Source of the DNA: an uncultured Eubacteriales bacterium
GTDB lineage: Bacteria; Bacillota; Clostridia; Christensenellales; Aristaeellaceae
Direction of reading: 5' to 3'
Length of the DNA stretch: 50,988 bases
Assembly: GCA_900542445.1 (NCBI GenBank)
Contig: UQNN01000015.1
Location: forward strand, 1-50,988
Shown here piece after piece: positions 15,574 to 24,487 of the stretch; the first letter of the stretch is position 1, and each line of letters begins with the position of its first letter. Both the position numbers and the translations under genes were made by a program. Below the pieces are notes generated by a model, which saw only the letters and a program-made list of their open reading frames with translations, made no database searches and had not been told where the DNA came from.

Positions 15574-16932
15574 TTAAAGCCCCAGCATCGTGCTGGCAAT
15601 GAGGAAATAGATCATGAGCGAGCAGGCGTCCACGATGGTGGTGATCATCGGGCTGGCCATGACGGCCGGGTCAAAGCCGAGCTTCTTCGCGCCGATCGGC
15701 AGCAGACAGCCGACGATCATCGCGATGATGACGGTGCAGAACAGCGTCACGGAAACAACGGCGGCGATCATCATGCTCGTGTTGGTGAAGATGATGATGC
15801 GCAGAAAGTTGACCAGCGCCAGCGCCGCGCCGGAAACGACGGCTACGCCGATTTCCTTAATCAGCACGCGCGGCCAGTCGCGCAGCTCGATTTCACCCAG
15901 CGCGAGGTTGCGAATGACGGTGACAGAAGTCTGGCTGCCGGAGTTGCCTGCGCTGTCCATCAGCATCGGGATGAACGCGGTGAGCAGCACCGCGCCGGAA
16001 AGCAGCGTTTCAAAGTGGGTGATGATGGTCGAAGTGAACGTTGCGGAGATCATCAGCAGCATCAGCCACGGCAGGCGGTGCACCACCAGACTCCAGACGC
16101 TGGTTTTCATATAGTCTTCGTCGCTCGGAATGATAGCGGCCATCTTTTTGATGTCCTCGGTGTTCTCATCCTGAATGACGTCCACGATATCGTCGATGGT
16201 GATGATGCCGACCAGGCGGTTTTCCTTATCGCAGACGGCGACGGAAGTCAGGTCGTAACGGCGGAAGTCGTCGGCAACGGCTTCCTGATCGTCGGTCGTC
16301 ACGGCGCTGACGATGTTGGTATCCATGATATCGCGGATGCAGGCGCTCTCCGGCGCGATAATCAGCTTGCGCAGGGAAACCTGACCGACGAGCTTGCGCT
16401 GGTCGTCGATGACATAGCAGGTGTAAACCGTCTCCTTGTCGATGCCCGTGCGGCGGATGTAATCCATCGCCTTGCGCACAGTGAAGTAATCGTGCAGATC
16501 GACATATTCGATGGTCATCAGGCTGCCGGCGCTGTTTTCCGGATAATTGAGGAACTGGTTGATGGTCTTGCGCGTGCCCTCGTCGGCGTTCTGCAAAACC
16601 TTTTTGACGACGTTGGCGGGCATTTCTTCCAGAAAGTCCACCGTATCATCCATGAACATGTCGTCCACCAGCGCTTTGAGTTCGGCGTTGGTCGCGCTTT
16701 CGGCGATGAGCTGCTGCTGCTCGCTGGTCATGTAGGAAAACACGTCGGAGGAGATATCCTTGGGCAGCATGCGGAACACGCGCAGCACGCGCCCCTCGTC
16801 CTCGATTTCCTCCAGCCCTTCGGCGATATCCACCGGCGGGCATTCCGTCGCCTTGTCCTTAAACTCCTGAAGCTTTCCTTCGTCAAGCAGCCTGAGCAGT
16901 TCCATAAATTCCTTGCGGATTTCTTCTTCCAT
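15574..16932 (-). CDS. mgtE: Magnesium transporter MgtE
   Basis: The 452-residue protein has the full MgtE order. An N-terminal superhelical domain comes first (about 1-130, with MLPKDISSDVFSYM and DDTVDFLEEMPANVVKKVL). Two CBS domains follow (about 140-255, ending VGIITIDDIVDVIQDE), then a plug helix, then five membrane helices. The pore-lining motif DSAGNSGSQT and the ion-site region PMITTIVDACSLMIYF, with its Asp, are present. It is a Mg2+-gated Mg2+ channel of the plasma membrane. GGAGGAAT precedes the ATG. A leader of about 280 nt with a small ORF and a terminator hairpin lies upstream, suggesting attenuation control. Confidence 0.97.
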   Translation of the reverse strand: MEEEIRKEFMELLRLLDEGKLQEFKDKATECPPVDIAEGLEEIEDEGRVLRVFRMLPKDISSDVFSYMTSEQQQLIAESATNAELKALVDDMFMDDTVDFLEEMPANVVKKVLQNADEGTRKTINQFLNYPENSAGSLMTIEYVDLHDYFTVRKAMDYIRRTGIDKETVYTCYVIDDQRKLVGQVSLRKLIIAPESACIRDIMDTNIVSAVTTDDQEAVADDFRRYDLTSVAVCDKENRLVGIITIDDIVDVIQDENTEDIKKMAAIIPSDEDYMKTSVWSLVVHRLPWLMLLMISATFTSTIITHFETLLSGAVLLTAFIPMLMDSAGNSGSQTSVTVIRNLALGEIELRDWPRVLIKEIGVAVVSGAALALVNFLRIIIFTNTSMMIAAVVSVTLFCTVIIAMIVGCLLPIGAKKLGFDPAVMASPMITTIVDACSLMIYFLIASTMLGL

Positions 16933-17005
16933 GGGGGATTCCTCCTATTCATTTTTCGTTGTTCTGCGTTTGCGAAAAATGCAGGTTGCGCCCCAAAAAC
17001 GGCAT

Positions 17006-17033
17006 AAAAATGCGCGCGGCAACAGACCGCGCG
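17006..17033 (-). terminator. Attenuator hairpin in the mgtE leader
   Basis: On the minus strand CGCGCGG (7 bp stem, 7-nt loop) CCGCGCG is followed by CA and five T, about 75 nt before the mgtE start and 22 nt after the stop of the leader ORF. An outer AAACGG / CCGTTT pair can extend the structure. Confidence 0.65.
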
Positions 17034-17054
17034 TTTCCGTTTCAAAAATCCGTT

Positions 17055-17138
17055 TTACGCTTGAATCGGAAGGAGCGACGCAGTCTGTTTCCGTCGTTCT
17101 CGGGGTTTGCCCGCCAGGCTACTGGGATAGTCGTCCAC
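17055..17138 (-). CDS. Candidate 27-residue leader peptide of mgtE
   Basis: A GTG at 17138 is preceded by a near-perfect GGAGGTGA with 5 nt spacing. The frame encodes 27 residues (starting MDDYPSSLAGKPRERRK, ending LLPIQA) and stops at TAA 17055. It has prolines at 5, 12 and 24 and a basic PRERRK run. The ribosome site and the region near codons 20-23 can pair in the RNA (GGAG-CGACG with CGTCG-CTCC), so translation would remodel the leader. It sits between the mgtE promoter and an intrinsic terminator, as MgtL-type leader peptides do. No similarity to a named leader peptide is claimed. Confidence 0.55.
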   Translation of the reverse strand: MDDYPSSLAGKPRERRKQTASLLPIQA

Positions 17139-17216
17139 GTCGTTCACCTCCGAATAGTATGCTGGATCGAATCGATCCGATGGTTTGCGTTTCCGCATCC
17201 CTTTTGAGCCATGCTT

Positions 17217-17245
17217 ACAATACCGCGATTTTTTCCCGTTGTCAA
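17217..17245 (-). promoter_or_regulatory. mgtE promoter
   Basis: TTGACA and TATTGT separated by 17 bp on the minus strand; start near 17210. The 16933-17321 gap is this promoter plus the long mgtE leader, which also holds a GGATCG-ATT-CGATCC hairpin before the leader ORF. Confidence 0.7.
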
Positions 17246-17321
17246 GGCAAAAAAACGAATCTGCGGGGATTGTAAAAAAGATTTAATACAGTTTGTTTGG
17301 ACAGGCGTCCGACGACGCGTC

Positions 17322-20300
17322 TTACACCTGATACGCCCTTCCCGCGCGCACCAGATAGAGCACGCGCTCCCGAACGGGCAGGCCTGTGATGCCCGCAAGC
17401 GCCTGCGCGTACAGCTCCAGCTGCGGCCTATGGCGCTCGATCGCCCCGGCGGCGTCCGCGTCGGTCTTGTAATCCACCAGCACCCACGCGCCGCGCTCGA
17501 TGAAGCAGCAGTCAATCACGCCCTGCAAGAGCTGCGCGCCCGTCTCCGTCTCGCGGCGGTAAGTAAACGCCCATTCGCGGTGCAGCTCTTGTGCCGCGAG
17601 CATACGCACGCCCAGCGGCGAGGCAAACAGCCGCACGAGCAGATATGGCTTGACGGCGGCCAGCTCGTTTTCGCTGACGATGCCGTCCGCCAGCAGCCTT
17701 TCGCGCTGACGGGCGATTTCCGCCTCCAACTGATGGGTCGCCCGCAGCGCGTCGAGGTCGAGCATGCGCATCATGCGGTGAAAAGCCGTGCCAATCTGCG
17801 CGCCCGTCATCTGCTGCTCTTCCATGAAGCGCGGCAGGCGCATCAGCGGCGCATCCGGCAGGGGTTCGTCTTCCTGCGCGGCGCGCTTCTCGTCCCGCAG
17901 AACGGCGCTGACGGTCGTCTTGCGCACGGCGGCTTTCGCGTCCAATTTGAAATTGAGCAGGCGGCTCAACGCTTCGTCCTTCGGCGCGGCGGCCAATTCG
18001 GCCAGCAGACGGAGCACCGTTTCTTCCGTGCGTCTGGGCAGTCCGCCCGCCGCGCCGCCGACATGCGCAAACGTGCGCCACGATGAAGCGCCCAGCCGCA
18101 CGGCCTCTTCCCGAATGGTCAGACCGGCCCCGGCCTGCATCAGCGCGGGCGCAATCATATCAAGGCCGGTGTTCATCTCCGAAATTTCTGCGCTCTTCCA
18201 TTTCTCCGGCGGCTTATCCCCGGCCACGCTGCCCACCAATATCAGCCGCTCCCGCGCGCGCGTCATCGCGACGTAGAGCACGCGCACCTCTTCGGCAAGC
18301 TGCTCCTTTCGGGCTTTGGCGCGGATGGCGCGGCGCAGCAGCGTGTCGCGCTCGCTGCTCAGTTCCGTATCGATGCACGGCAGCCCCACGCCCAGTTCCG
18401 CGTCCATCAGCACCCGCGCGCGCATGGCCTGCCCGCTCATCTTCCGCCCCAGCGCAATCACAAACACGACGGGGAACTCAAGGCCCTTGCTCTTGTGCGT
18501 AGTCATGAGGCGCACCACGTCCTCGCTTTCGCCGATGGCGCTGGCGCTCATGCTGTCGCCGCCCGCGCGCAGCCGCTCGGCATACCGCAGAAACGCGTGC
18601 AGTGAGCCGCCCTGCGCCGCCACAAACGCCCTTGCCCGCGTGGTCAGCAGATGCAGGTTGGCCTGCCGCGACGCGCCGCCCGGAAGCGCGCCCGCCTGAG
18701 CCAGAAAACCCGTTTCGGCATAAATCCGCTCGATCAGCCTGTCCACGCCCTGATTGCGGGCACACAGCCGCCAGCGCGCGCGCTTTTCCTCAAACGCGCG
18801 CAGTTTTTCGGCCAGCGCGTCCTCCTCTTCCTCGCGGTAGCGGCGCACGGCTTCATAATAGGGGATCTTCGTATCCGGCGTGCGAATGCGAATCTGCGCC
18901 AGCTCGCTTTCGTTCAGCCCCAGCGCCGGGCCGCGCAGGGCGGCGAGCAGCGGCTCATCCCGCGCGCCGTTTTCAATGGTTTGCAGCAGCGCCGTCATGG
19001 CGCGGATTTCCGGAATATCAAAATATCCCTCGCCCGCGTCGCAGAACACGGGAATGCCTTCCGATTCGAGCATCTGCGCGGCCAACGGCGCGCTTCCCCG
19101 TGCGGCGCGCATGAGAACCGCCATATCACGGTAGCGAAGCGGCCTTTCCGTCTCGGTTTTGGCGTCATAAAACGGCGTGCCGACCAGCTCATGAATGCGC
19201 GCGGCGACAACCTTCGCCTCCCGCTCGACGGCGGCCAGTTCCCGCTCCGCGCCCTCCTCGTCTCCCTCCTGCATGGTTTCCGCGCCGGGCTGATAGAGAA
19301 TGTGCAGCTCGACAGGCGGGTCGTCTTCCCGCGGAGGCAGGCCGCAGAAGAGCTTTTCCCGCTCGTCATACTCGATTTCCGTCTCATCCGCGCGCATGAT
19401 GCGGCCAAAGACCGCGTTCGCCGCCTCCAGCACATTGGCGCGGGAGCGGAAATTCTTTTGCAGGTCAATCCGCCGTTCCAATTCGCGCTCCGGCAGATCA
19501 AACCGCGCCGCTTTTTGCAGGAACAGCGACGGTTCAGCCTGCCGGAAGCGATAGATGCTCTGCTTCACGTCGCCGACGAGGAACAGGCCGTCTTCCCGCG
19601 CGAAACTGCCGACGATGGCTTCCTGAATCGCGCTGGAATCCTGGTATTCGTCGATGAATACATAGCGATACCGTTCGCGCAGCGCCGATCGCACCTCCGG
19701 CAGTTCCAGCGCCGCCAGCGCGCTGTGCTCAAGGTCGTCGAAATCCATCAGCCCGCGCTGGCGCTTTGCCGCCGTGTAAAGCGTGTCATACGTCTTTGCC
19801 AATTCGGCCAGCCCGTCCAGCGGCGCGGCCGTCATGCGGATATCCGCCGCCGCTTCCGCCATCGTCAGGCCGAAAGCGGTTTGCAGTTCGCCGACGGCCT
19901 TTTTGAGCGCGTCGCGCCGCGCCTTTACGCGGTCGGCGATATCCTCGTCAAACAGATCTGTCTTCTTTTTGCGTCCCAGCGCCGCGAACGTCACGCCATG
20001 CAGCGCGTCGTGCAAAGCCGTATAGCCCTCCGCCGCAGCCGCCGCCAGATCCGCCGTCAGCCGCACATCCGTGCCGCAGGCCGCCGCATAATGCAGCGGG
20101 CCGTTTTCCCCTTCGCAAAGCGCCAGCGTCTCCCGCGCGCTCTCGTGCAGGCGCAGCAGCTTCCGCCGCGCAAAATCGGCCAGCAGTCCGGCAGCGGGGC
20201 TCCGCTCAAAATCCTCGCCCGTCATGCGCACGGTCTTTTGCGCTCGGGCGAGAAACGCCCACGGATCAGGGCGCGTCATCATGAAGCGATGGAGCTCAAG

Positions 20301-20792
20301 CGCCAGTTCGCCCAGCTCCTCCTGCGCATAGCACCTGTCCGCCGCAAGAAACGCGTCGCTGCCGACTTCATAGCAGCTGTAAATCGCGTCCTCCATCGCC
20401 TGTCGGCTGAGCACGCCGCACTCCTGCTCGTCGCCGATGCGAAAGCCCGGATCGATGGCCAGCGCCTGAAAGTGTTCGCGAAGCAGACTGCCGCAAAACC
20501 TGTGCAGCGTGGAGATGCTCGCACGGGAAAGCGCCATCACCTGTTCGCCCAGCGCCGGTTCTTCTCTCGCGGCCCTGCTGAGCGCTTCGCCGATGCGCTG
20601 GCGCATTTCGCCCGCCGCCGCGTTGGTAAAAGTCACGACCAACATGTTTTCGATGGGGCATCCCTCGCGCACGAGCTGCACGATGCGCTCCACCAGCACG
20701 GCGGTTTTGCCCGAACCTGCCGCCGCGCAAACGATGAGGCTGTGGCCGCGGTCGGCGATGGCGTCGCGCTGCTGGTCTGTCCATTTCGGCAT
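17322..20792 (-). CDS. addA: ATP-dependent helicase/nuclease subunit A (AddA)
   Basis: The start ATG at 20792 has GGGAGGAAAT just upstream. The 1156-residue protein is a UvrD-type helicase: Walker A AAAGSGKT (23-30), Walker B VFIDEYQDSS, LVGDVKQSIYRFRQAEPSLF, THKSKGLEFPVVFV and LYVAMTRARERLILVG. It ends with a RecB-type nuclease domain whose VDYKTD (1106-1111) and following Q-x3-YA are intact. AddA works with AddB on double-strand breaks, resecting to Chi. Length is usual for AddA. No addB lies next to it in the window: the upstream neighbour is a serine hydrolase, the downstream one mgtE. AddB normally carries a second nuclease and an Fe-S cluster and is usually adjacent. Confidence 0.93.
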   Translation of the reverse strand: MPKWTDQQRDAIADRGHSLIVCAAAGSGKTAVLVERIVQLVREGCPIENMLVVTFTNAAAGEMRQRIGEALSRAAREEPALGEQVMALSRASISTLHRFCGSLLREHFQALAIDPGFRIGDEQECGVLSRQAMEDAIYSCYEVGSDAFLAADRCYAQEELGELALELHRFMMTRPDPWAFLARAQKTVRMTGEDFERSPAAGLLADFARRKLLRLHESARETLALCEGENGPLHYAAACGTDVRLTADLAAAAAEGYTALHDALHGVTFAALGRKKKTDLFDEDIADRVKARRDALKKAVGELQTAFGLTMAEAAADIRMTAAPLDGLAELAKTYDTLYTAAKRQRGLMDFDDLEHSALAALELPEVRSALRERYRYVFIDEYQDSSAIQEAIVGSFAREDGLFLVGDVKQSIYRFRQAEPSLFLQKAARFDLPERELERRIDLQKNFRSRANVLEAANAVFGRIMRADETEIEYDEREKLFCGLPPREDDPPVELHILYQPGAETMQEGDEEGAERELAAVEREAKVVAARIHELVGTPFYDAKTETERPLRYRDMAVLMRAARGSAPLAAQMLESEGIPVFCDAGEGYFDIPEIRAMTALLQTIENGARDEPLLAALRGPALGLNESELAQIRIRTPDTKIPYYEAVRRYREEEEDALAEKLRAFEEKRARWRLCARNQGVDRLIERIYAETGFLAQAGALPGGASRQANLHLLTTRARAFVAAQGGSLHAFLRYAERLRAGGDSMSASAIGESEDVVRLMTTHKSKGLEFPVVFVIALGRKMSGQAMRARVLMDAELGVGLPCIDTELSSERDTLLRRAIRAKARKEQLAEEVRVLYVAMTRARERLILVGSVAGDKPPEKWKSAEISEMNTGLDMIAPALMQAGAGLTIREEAVRLGASSWRTFAHVGGAAGGLPRRTEETVLRLLAELAAAPKDEALSRLLNFKLDAKAAVRKTTVSAVLRDEKRAAQEDEPLPDAPLMRLPRFMEEQQMTGAQIGTAFHRMMRMLDLDALRATHQLEAEIARQRERLLADGIVSENELAAVKPYLLVRLFASPLGVRMLAAQELHREWAFTYRRETETGAQLLQGVIDCCFIERGAWVLVDYKTDADAAGAIERHRPQLELYAQALAGITGLPVRERVLYLVRAGRAYQV

Positions 20793-20833
20793 GGTGATTT
20801 CCTCCCCCGGCATTCAAGATATAGCTCATTGTC

Positions 20834-20864
20834 ATTATAACACAAAAAAGCGCCTCCCTGTAAA
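20834..20864 (-). promoter_or_regulatory. Possible addA promoter inside the preceding terminator
   Basis: TATAAT (20839-20834) with TTTACA (20864-20859) at a long 19-bp spacing. The -35 lies in the loop of the terminator that closes the serine hydrolase gene. The -10 is clear, the -35 weak. Confidence 0.35.
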
Positions 20865-20873
20865 GAGAGGCGC
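20844..20873 (-). terminator. Terminator of the serine hydrolase gene
   Basis: On the minus strand GCGCCTCTC-TTTACAG-GGAGGCGC is followed by six T. Confidence 0.88.
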
Positions 20874-20908
20874 CCGTTCAGCGTTCCAATCTGCCGTTCA
20901 ATATCCGT

Positions 20909-22426
20909 TTATTCCGCTTTGAGCGTCACAGCCGGACGAACCAGCGCGCCGGAATTGACGTTCACGGAACGCACCATCGTCATTTCAGAACCATCCTCGG
21001 AGAACGTGATCACAACGGTATCCACGAACGCCATCGACGGATATCTCCACGTCAGTTGCAGCGTCGTTTCGTCTTTCCATTCGCCATACGCCGTGTACGG
21101 TTCGATTTCATTTTGATACTGATGATGCAGATAATTGCCCGTCATGGTCGTGCTGCCGTCCACCCATTCGCCAATGCCGTTGCGGATGGTATGCTCGCCG
21201 CGCTCGTCAACCATGATGAAATCAATATATCCCTTTTCCACGTCCAGCTTGATGCTGGCGATCCCGTCCTCGTTTTCTTCGGCCTTGAAGACCTTTTCGT
21301 CCACTTTTTCCGCAATCGGGGAATCCGTCAAAATCGGGTTTTGCAGCAGGTTCAGCGTCTGCCCCTTGGCGGCGACCGTCTTCTGCATGGCCTTATCCGC
21401 CTTGGCGGGCGCGATCAGCGCAGAATTGATAGCGTCATATTCTGCATTCGTCTTCGTAGTGCCCGCCGTTCCTGCGACGACCATGTTGAGTTCCGGCACC
21501 AGAATGACGATCTGGCCGTATGCGCCCGTGGACGTGTAGTTTCCGTCATGCTTATCCGTCCAGTGGAACGCGTAGTCGCCCTGTCCTTCATAAACTTTGT
21601 CAAGACCGATCGCCATCCGGCACCATTCCTCCGTGAGGATCTGCTTGCCGTTCCACTGGCCCATGTTCAGGAACAGGTTGCCCACTTTCAGCATGTCCTC
21701 CGTCGTGCAGGACACGCCGTTGCCGCCGGAGCAGATGCCTTCCGGGCTGAGATCCCATGTGAAATGCTCCATGCCAAGCTCGCTGAATCCGCTTTCAAGC
21801 AGCAGATCCATACAGGTCTTGCCCGTCGCCTTTTGCACCATCGCCGAAACCGCGTAGGCGTTGCCGCTGGAATACTGATAATGCGTACCCGGTTCATACG
21901 GCACAGGCTCGGCAAAGAACGCTTCCAGCCAGCTTGTCTTCAGCGGGCGCCACTCGCTGCCGCTAATCATGCGGCCATATCCGCCGTTCATCGTAATCAG
22001 ATAGCGCAGCGTCACCTTTTGCAGATTTTCACTCGGATTTTCCGGCGCAAGTTCGGGGAACATGTCAATCAGCCGATCATCCAGGCTCAAATCTCCGTTC
22101 GTCACAGCCACGCCCGCCGCAGCGTTTGTAAACAGTTTGGTCAGCGAATGAACGATATGCGGCGTTTCCGGGCCGTAGGGATCCCAGAATCCTTCGAAAA
22201 TCACTTCATTATCGACCGACACCAACAGGCTGTGCATTTCAATCCCGGCCTGTTCAAGCTGATCGAGCATATCATACAGGTAAGATGGGTTAACGCCCTT
22301 TTCAAGCGGCGTGGAACGCGGTAATTTTGAACTCTTTACCGGCTCTTCGTAGGTATATGCCAGGGATGAATTCATCGTCACCAACAGCATGGCCATCGCA
22401 AGAATAGCAACCACAAATTTCTTCAT
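20909..22426 (-). CDS. Secreted beta-lactamase-fold serine hydrolase
   Basis: The ATG at 22426 is chosen: GAGGAG lies 8 nt upstream and it opens a signal peptide (MKKFVVAILAMAMLLV, cleavage near residue 23). The frame is open further upstream but into the promoter. The 505-residue protein has a class C beta-lactamase/esterase-type domain (about 45-370). The nucleophile motif is SLTK (S94, K97), followed by YSSGN (Y185) and a late TGAYGQ that corresponds to the third motif. The last 120 residues form a beta-rich extension (DGIASIKLDVEKGYIDFIMV ... TTLQLTWRYPSM), perhaps lipocalin-like. Substrate unknown: a D-amino peptide or an ester is plausible. It has its own promoter and terminator. Confidence 0.88.
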   Translation of the reverse strand: MKKFVVAILAMAMLLVTMNSSLAYTYEEPVKSSKLPRSTPLEKGVNPSYLYDMLDQLEQAGIEMHSLLVSVDNEVIFEGFWDPYGPETPHIVHSLTKLFTNAAAGVAVTNGDLSLDDRLIDMFPELAPENPSENLQKVTLRYLITMNGGYGRMISGSEWRPLKTSWLEAFFAEPVPYEPGTHYQYSSGNAYAVSAMVQKATGKTCMDLLLESGFSELGMEHFTWDLSPEGICSGGNGVSCTTEDMLKVGNLFLNMGQWNGKQILTEEWCRMAIGLDKVYEGQGDYAFHWTDKHDGNYTSTGAYGQIVILVPELNMVVAGTAGTTKTNAEYDAINSALIAPAKADKAMQKTVAAKGQTLNLLQNPILTDSPIAEKVDEKVFKAEENEDGIASIKLDVEKGYIDFIMVDERGEHTIRNGIGEWVDGSTTMTGNYLHHQYQNEIEPYTAYGEWKDETTLQLTWRYPSMAFVDTVVITFSEDGSEMTMVRSVNVNSGALVRPAVTLKAE

Positions 22427-22538
22427 GTACATTTCTCCTCTAGTTATTGGTTTCGCGTCTCTTTCAAGCCTTCTATACGCCGAACAGGGTATTCCGGACT
22501 GCCCTGCGAGCTTCCTCAGTATTTGCTTTTCTATTTTT

Positions 22539-22566
22539 ATTATATGCAGATACAGTTTTGCGTCAA
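22539..22566 (-). promoter_or_regulatory. Promoter of the serine hydrolase gene
   Basis: TTGACG and TATAAT with 16 bp spacing on the minus strand, giving a leader of about 105 nt. The 22427-22941 gap is A/T-rich and holds two divergent promoters; I see no convincing gene in it. Confidence 0.7.
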
Positions 22567-22840
22567 ATACAGTTTTTCTTATCCAATCCATATATAAAAT
22601 TATATCATATTCTAACATTCACATCCATTTCATTTCATTTTGAGCCTATTTTTTATTCATTTCATAAAAACCGACGTTTATCTTTTCTTTTTTATCTGAC
22701 GATCTTTGCTCTTTCCCTGGGGCATGCCTTTGTTTTCATTTACAACGCGAGTTTTAAGGTTTATCGCCATCTCTTCTGACGCTATACATCGCCTGATGAG
22801 GTTTTTATGCATTCCGGGCGACATTGTGCGCGTGGTCAGC

Positions 22841-22869
22841 TTGCGAACGTGCCCAAAACATGATATACT
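22841..22869 (+). promoter_or_regulatory. Promoter of the 22942 secreted protein gene
   Basis: TTGCGA and TATACT with 17 bp spacing and an extended TGA before the -10. Confidence 0.65.
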
Positions 22870-22941
22870 TTTCTCAAACAAACGACAAGAAAACGGGCGG
22901 CTTCAATATGCCGCAGCCCAACATCATTTGGAGGTTATCCC

Positions 22942-23637
22942 ATGAAAAAAATGCTTGCCGCGCTTGCGCTGGCGCTGACGCTGCCAACCTGCGCGCTTGG
23001 CGACAGCGAGGGCGTGATCGTGCAGTCTTCGTGCAACATCGTGCAGAGCGGCGACTACTATCTGGCGTACTGCTTCGCGCAGGTGCACAACAACGCCTCG
23101 ACGGTCATCTGTCTGGATCAGGGCACGTTCGATCTGCAAAGCGGCGAAACGCTGCTCTCCACCAGCGAGGTTTCGCAGATCTGGCCGTATTTCCTCAGCC
23201 CCGGCGAGGATGGTTATCTGTTCGACATCGTTTCTTTTGAGCCGGACGAAAACGGCAACCCCGTCATTCCGTCCATCACGGGCATATCCTACAACGTGAC
23301 GTATCTCCCGGTGGATAACGCCTACGCCAGCTACGACCTTTCGGCGGTTTCGGAAATCGAGCAGGACGTATCCGGCGACGTGAGCGTCGTCTGCCGCCTG
23401 ACCAACAGCACGGATATGGACGCATATAACCCCACCGTGGCGCTCGGCCTGTATACCGACGACGGCACGATGGTCTACGCCGACGGCACGACGCTTCAGG
23501 ATGTGGGCATTCCGGCGGGCGGCACCGTTCTGGTGCGCTTTGATGTGGACGACGTGTTTGTCAAGCAATGGCAGAGTTATGGCGCGATGCCGACACAGGC
23601 CAATACGAACGCATCGTTCCGCAAGGACGAGGACTAA
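22942..23637 (+). CDS. Secreted beta-sandwich (FxLYD-like) protein
   Basis: A 231-residue protein with a signal peptide (MKKMLAALALALTLPTCALG, cleavage near residue 20). Two similar immunoglobulin-like halves seem present. The first is around YYLAYCFAQVHNNASTVICLDQG; the second, VVCRLTNSTDMDAYNPTVALGLY followed by GGTVLVRFDVDD, matches the pattern of FxLYD domains found on Gram-positive surface proteins. GGAGG lies 8 nt before the ATG. It has its own promoter. The dispersed repeat (copy 3) separates it from the XpaC-TelA operon. Function unknown. Confidence 0.72.
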   Translation: MKKMLAALALALTLPTCALGDSEGVIVQSSCNIVQSGDYYLAYCFAQVHNNASTVICLDQGTFDLQSGETLLSTSEVSQIWPYFLSPGEDGYLFDIVSFEPDENGNPVIPSITGISYNVTYLPVDNAYASYDLSAVSEIEQDVSGDVSVVCRLTNSTDMDAYNPTVALGLYTDDGTMVYADGTTLQDVGIPAGGTVLVRFDVDDVFVKQWQSYGAMPTQANTNASFRKDED

Positions 23638-23669
23638 CCCGCTTATCCTTATACAAATGTCATTTTTCA

Positions 23670-23760
23670 TGGCTCGCGCAGCGAGACATGAGGTGGGAAA
23701 TCCAGGAACCTCAGGTCCCTGGCAGGGTTTGGGACAGCGTCCCAAGCGTTCCCCATCGTA
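23670..23760. repeat. Dispersed hairpin repeat, copy 3 (diverged)
   Basis: It aligns with copies 1 and 2 over the two central hairpins but with paired substitutions: CCAGGAACC-TCA-GGTCCCTGG and GGGAC-AGC-GTCCC. An extra CTCGC-GCA-GCGAG hairpin occupies the place of CGCGAAGCG. It lies between the 22942 gene and the XpaC-TelA operon. Confidence 0.7.
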
Positions 23761-23785
23761 AAACAAAACAGGAGGGTTTTGGGGA

Positions 23786-24487
23786 ATGGAAAAAAAGACA
23801 ATTCGTTCCGGCGCGCCGTTTGTGTTTGCGGGCGTAGGCGTGCTGGCCGTGGCGCTGACGGCGGGCATCGGCACGATCTCCAGCTATCTGATTGCCGCGG
23901 GCGTGGGCTGCGCCGCGTTTGCCCTCGGCAAAAAGAAATATCCCGATCGCGTGGTGGAAGTGGAAACCGCGCCGAAATCCGGCAACGCCGAGGTGGACGC
24001 GCTCATCCGCGAGGCGCGCGGCCAGCTGGATCAGATTGCCGCCGCCAACGACGCGATTGCCGATCCGGCGCTTTCCCGACAGATTGAGGATATCGAGGCG
24101 ACCTGCCGCCAGATTTTGCAGCGGCTTGAGGAACAGCCGAATATGCTCTCCCAGCTGCGCACGTTCCTGCGCTATTACCTCCCCGCGACGCTCAAGCTGC
24201 TCAACGCCCGCGCCGCGCTGGAAGCGGAGGTCAACGCGGGCGGCAGCCCGCAGATCGCCGCTCGCATCGCCAAAGCCGTCGGCGAGGTGCAGTCCGCCTT
24301 CCACAAGCAGCTGGACGCGCTCAACGAGTTCCGCTTCATCAATCTGGAAAGCGAAATGGACGTGCTGGCGGACATGCTCAAATCCGACGGCCTGACCGCC
24401 GAACCGGACGCGCCCGCCGTTGCAAAAGAGGAACCGCAGGAGGACGACCCCTTCGCCTCGCTCTTCGCCAAGGGGGAAAAGAAATAA
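23786..24487 (+). CDS. XpaC-like membrane protein (TelA-linked)
   Basis: A 233-residue paralogue of the 3082 product. Two hydrophobic segments near the N-terminus (about 10-50) precede a helical domain with NMLSQLRTFLRYYLPATLKL and LESEMDVLADMLKSDGL, nearly identical to the first copy. It lacks the acidic insert. AGGAGGG precedes the ATG. It is the first gene of a tight five-gene operon and its stop abuts the TelA start. The conserved XpaC-TelA pairing is known in Bacillota and is associated with toxic-anion or envelope-stress resistance; the mechanism is unknown. Confidence 0.88.
   Translation: MEKKTIRSGAPFVFAGVGVLAVALTAGIGTISSYLIAAGVGCAAFALGKKKYPDRVVEVETAPKSGNAEVDALIREARGQLDQIAAANDAIADPALSRQIEDIEATCRQILQRLEEQPNMLSQLRTFLRYYLPATLKLLNARAALEAEVNAGGSPQIAARIAKAVGEVQSAFHKQLDALNEFRFINLESEMDVLADMLKSDGLTAEPDAPAVAKEEPQEDDPFASLFAKGEKK

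Noticed and set aside
16933..17217. M-box (ykoK) Mg2+ riboswitch before mgtE
   Set aside because: The conserved M-box core and its peripheral loops are not found; leader ORF plus terminator explains the leader better.
18651..20840. Plus-strand open frame of about 730 codons opposite addA
   Set aside because: Antisense shadow of addA, no start signals, no recognisable domain.
22678..22881. A 67-codon basic frame on the minus strand between the two divergent promoters
   Set aside because: No ribosome site, overlaps a clear plus-strand promoter, composition not protein-like.
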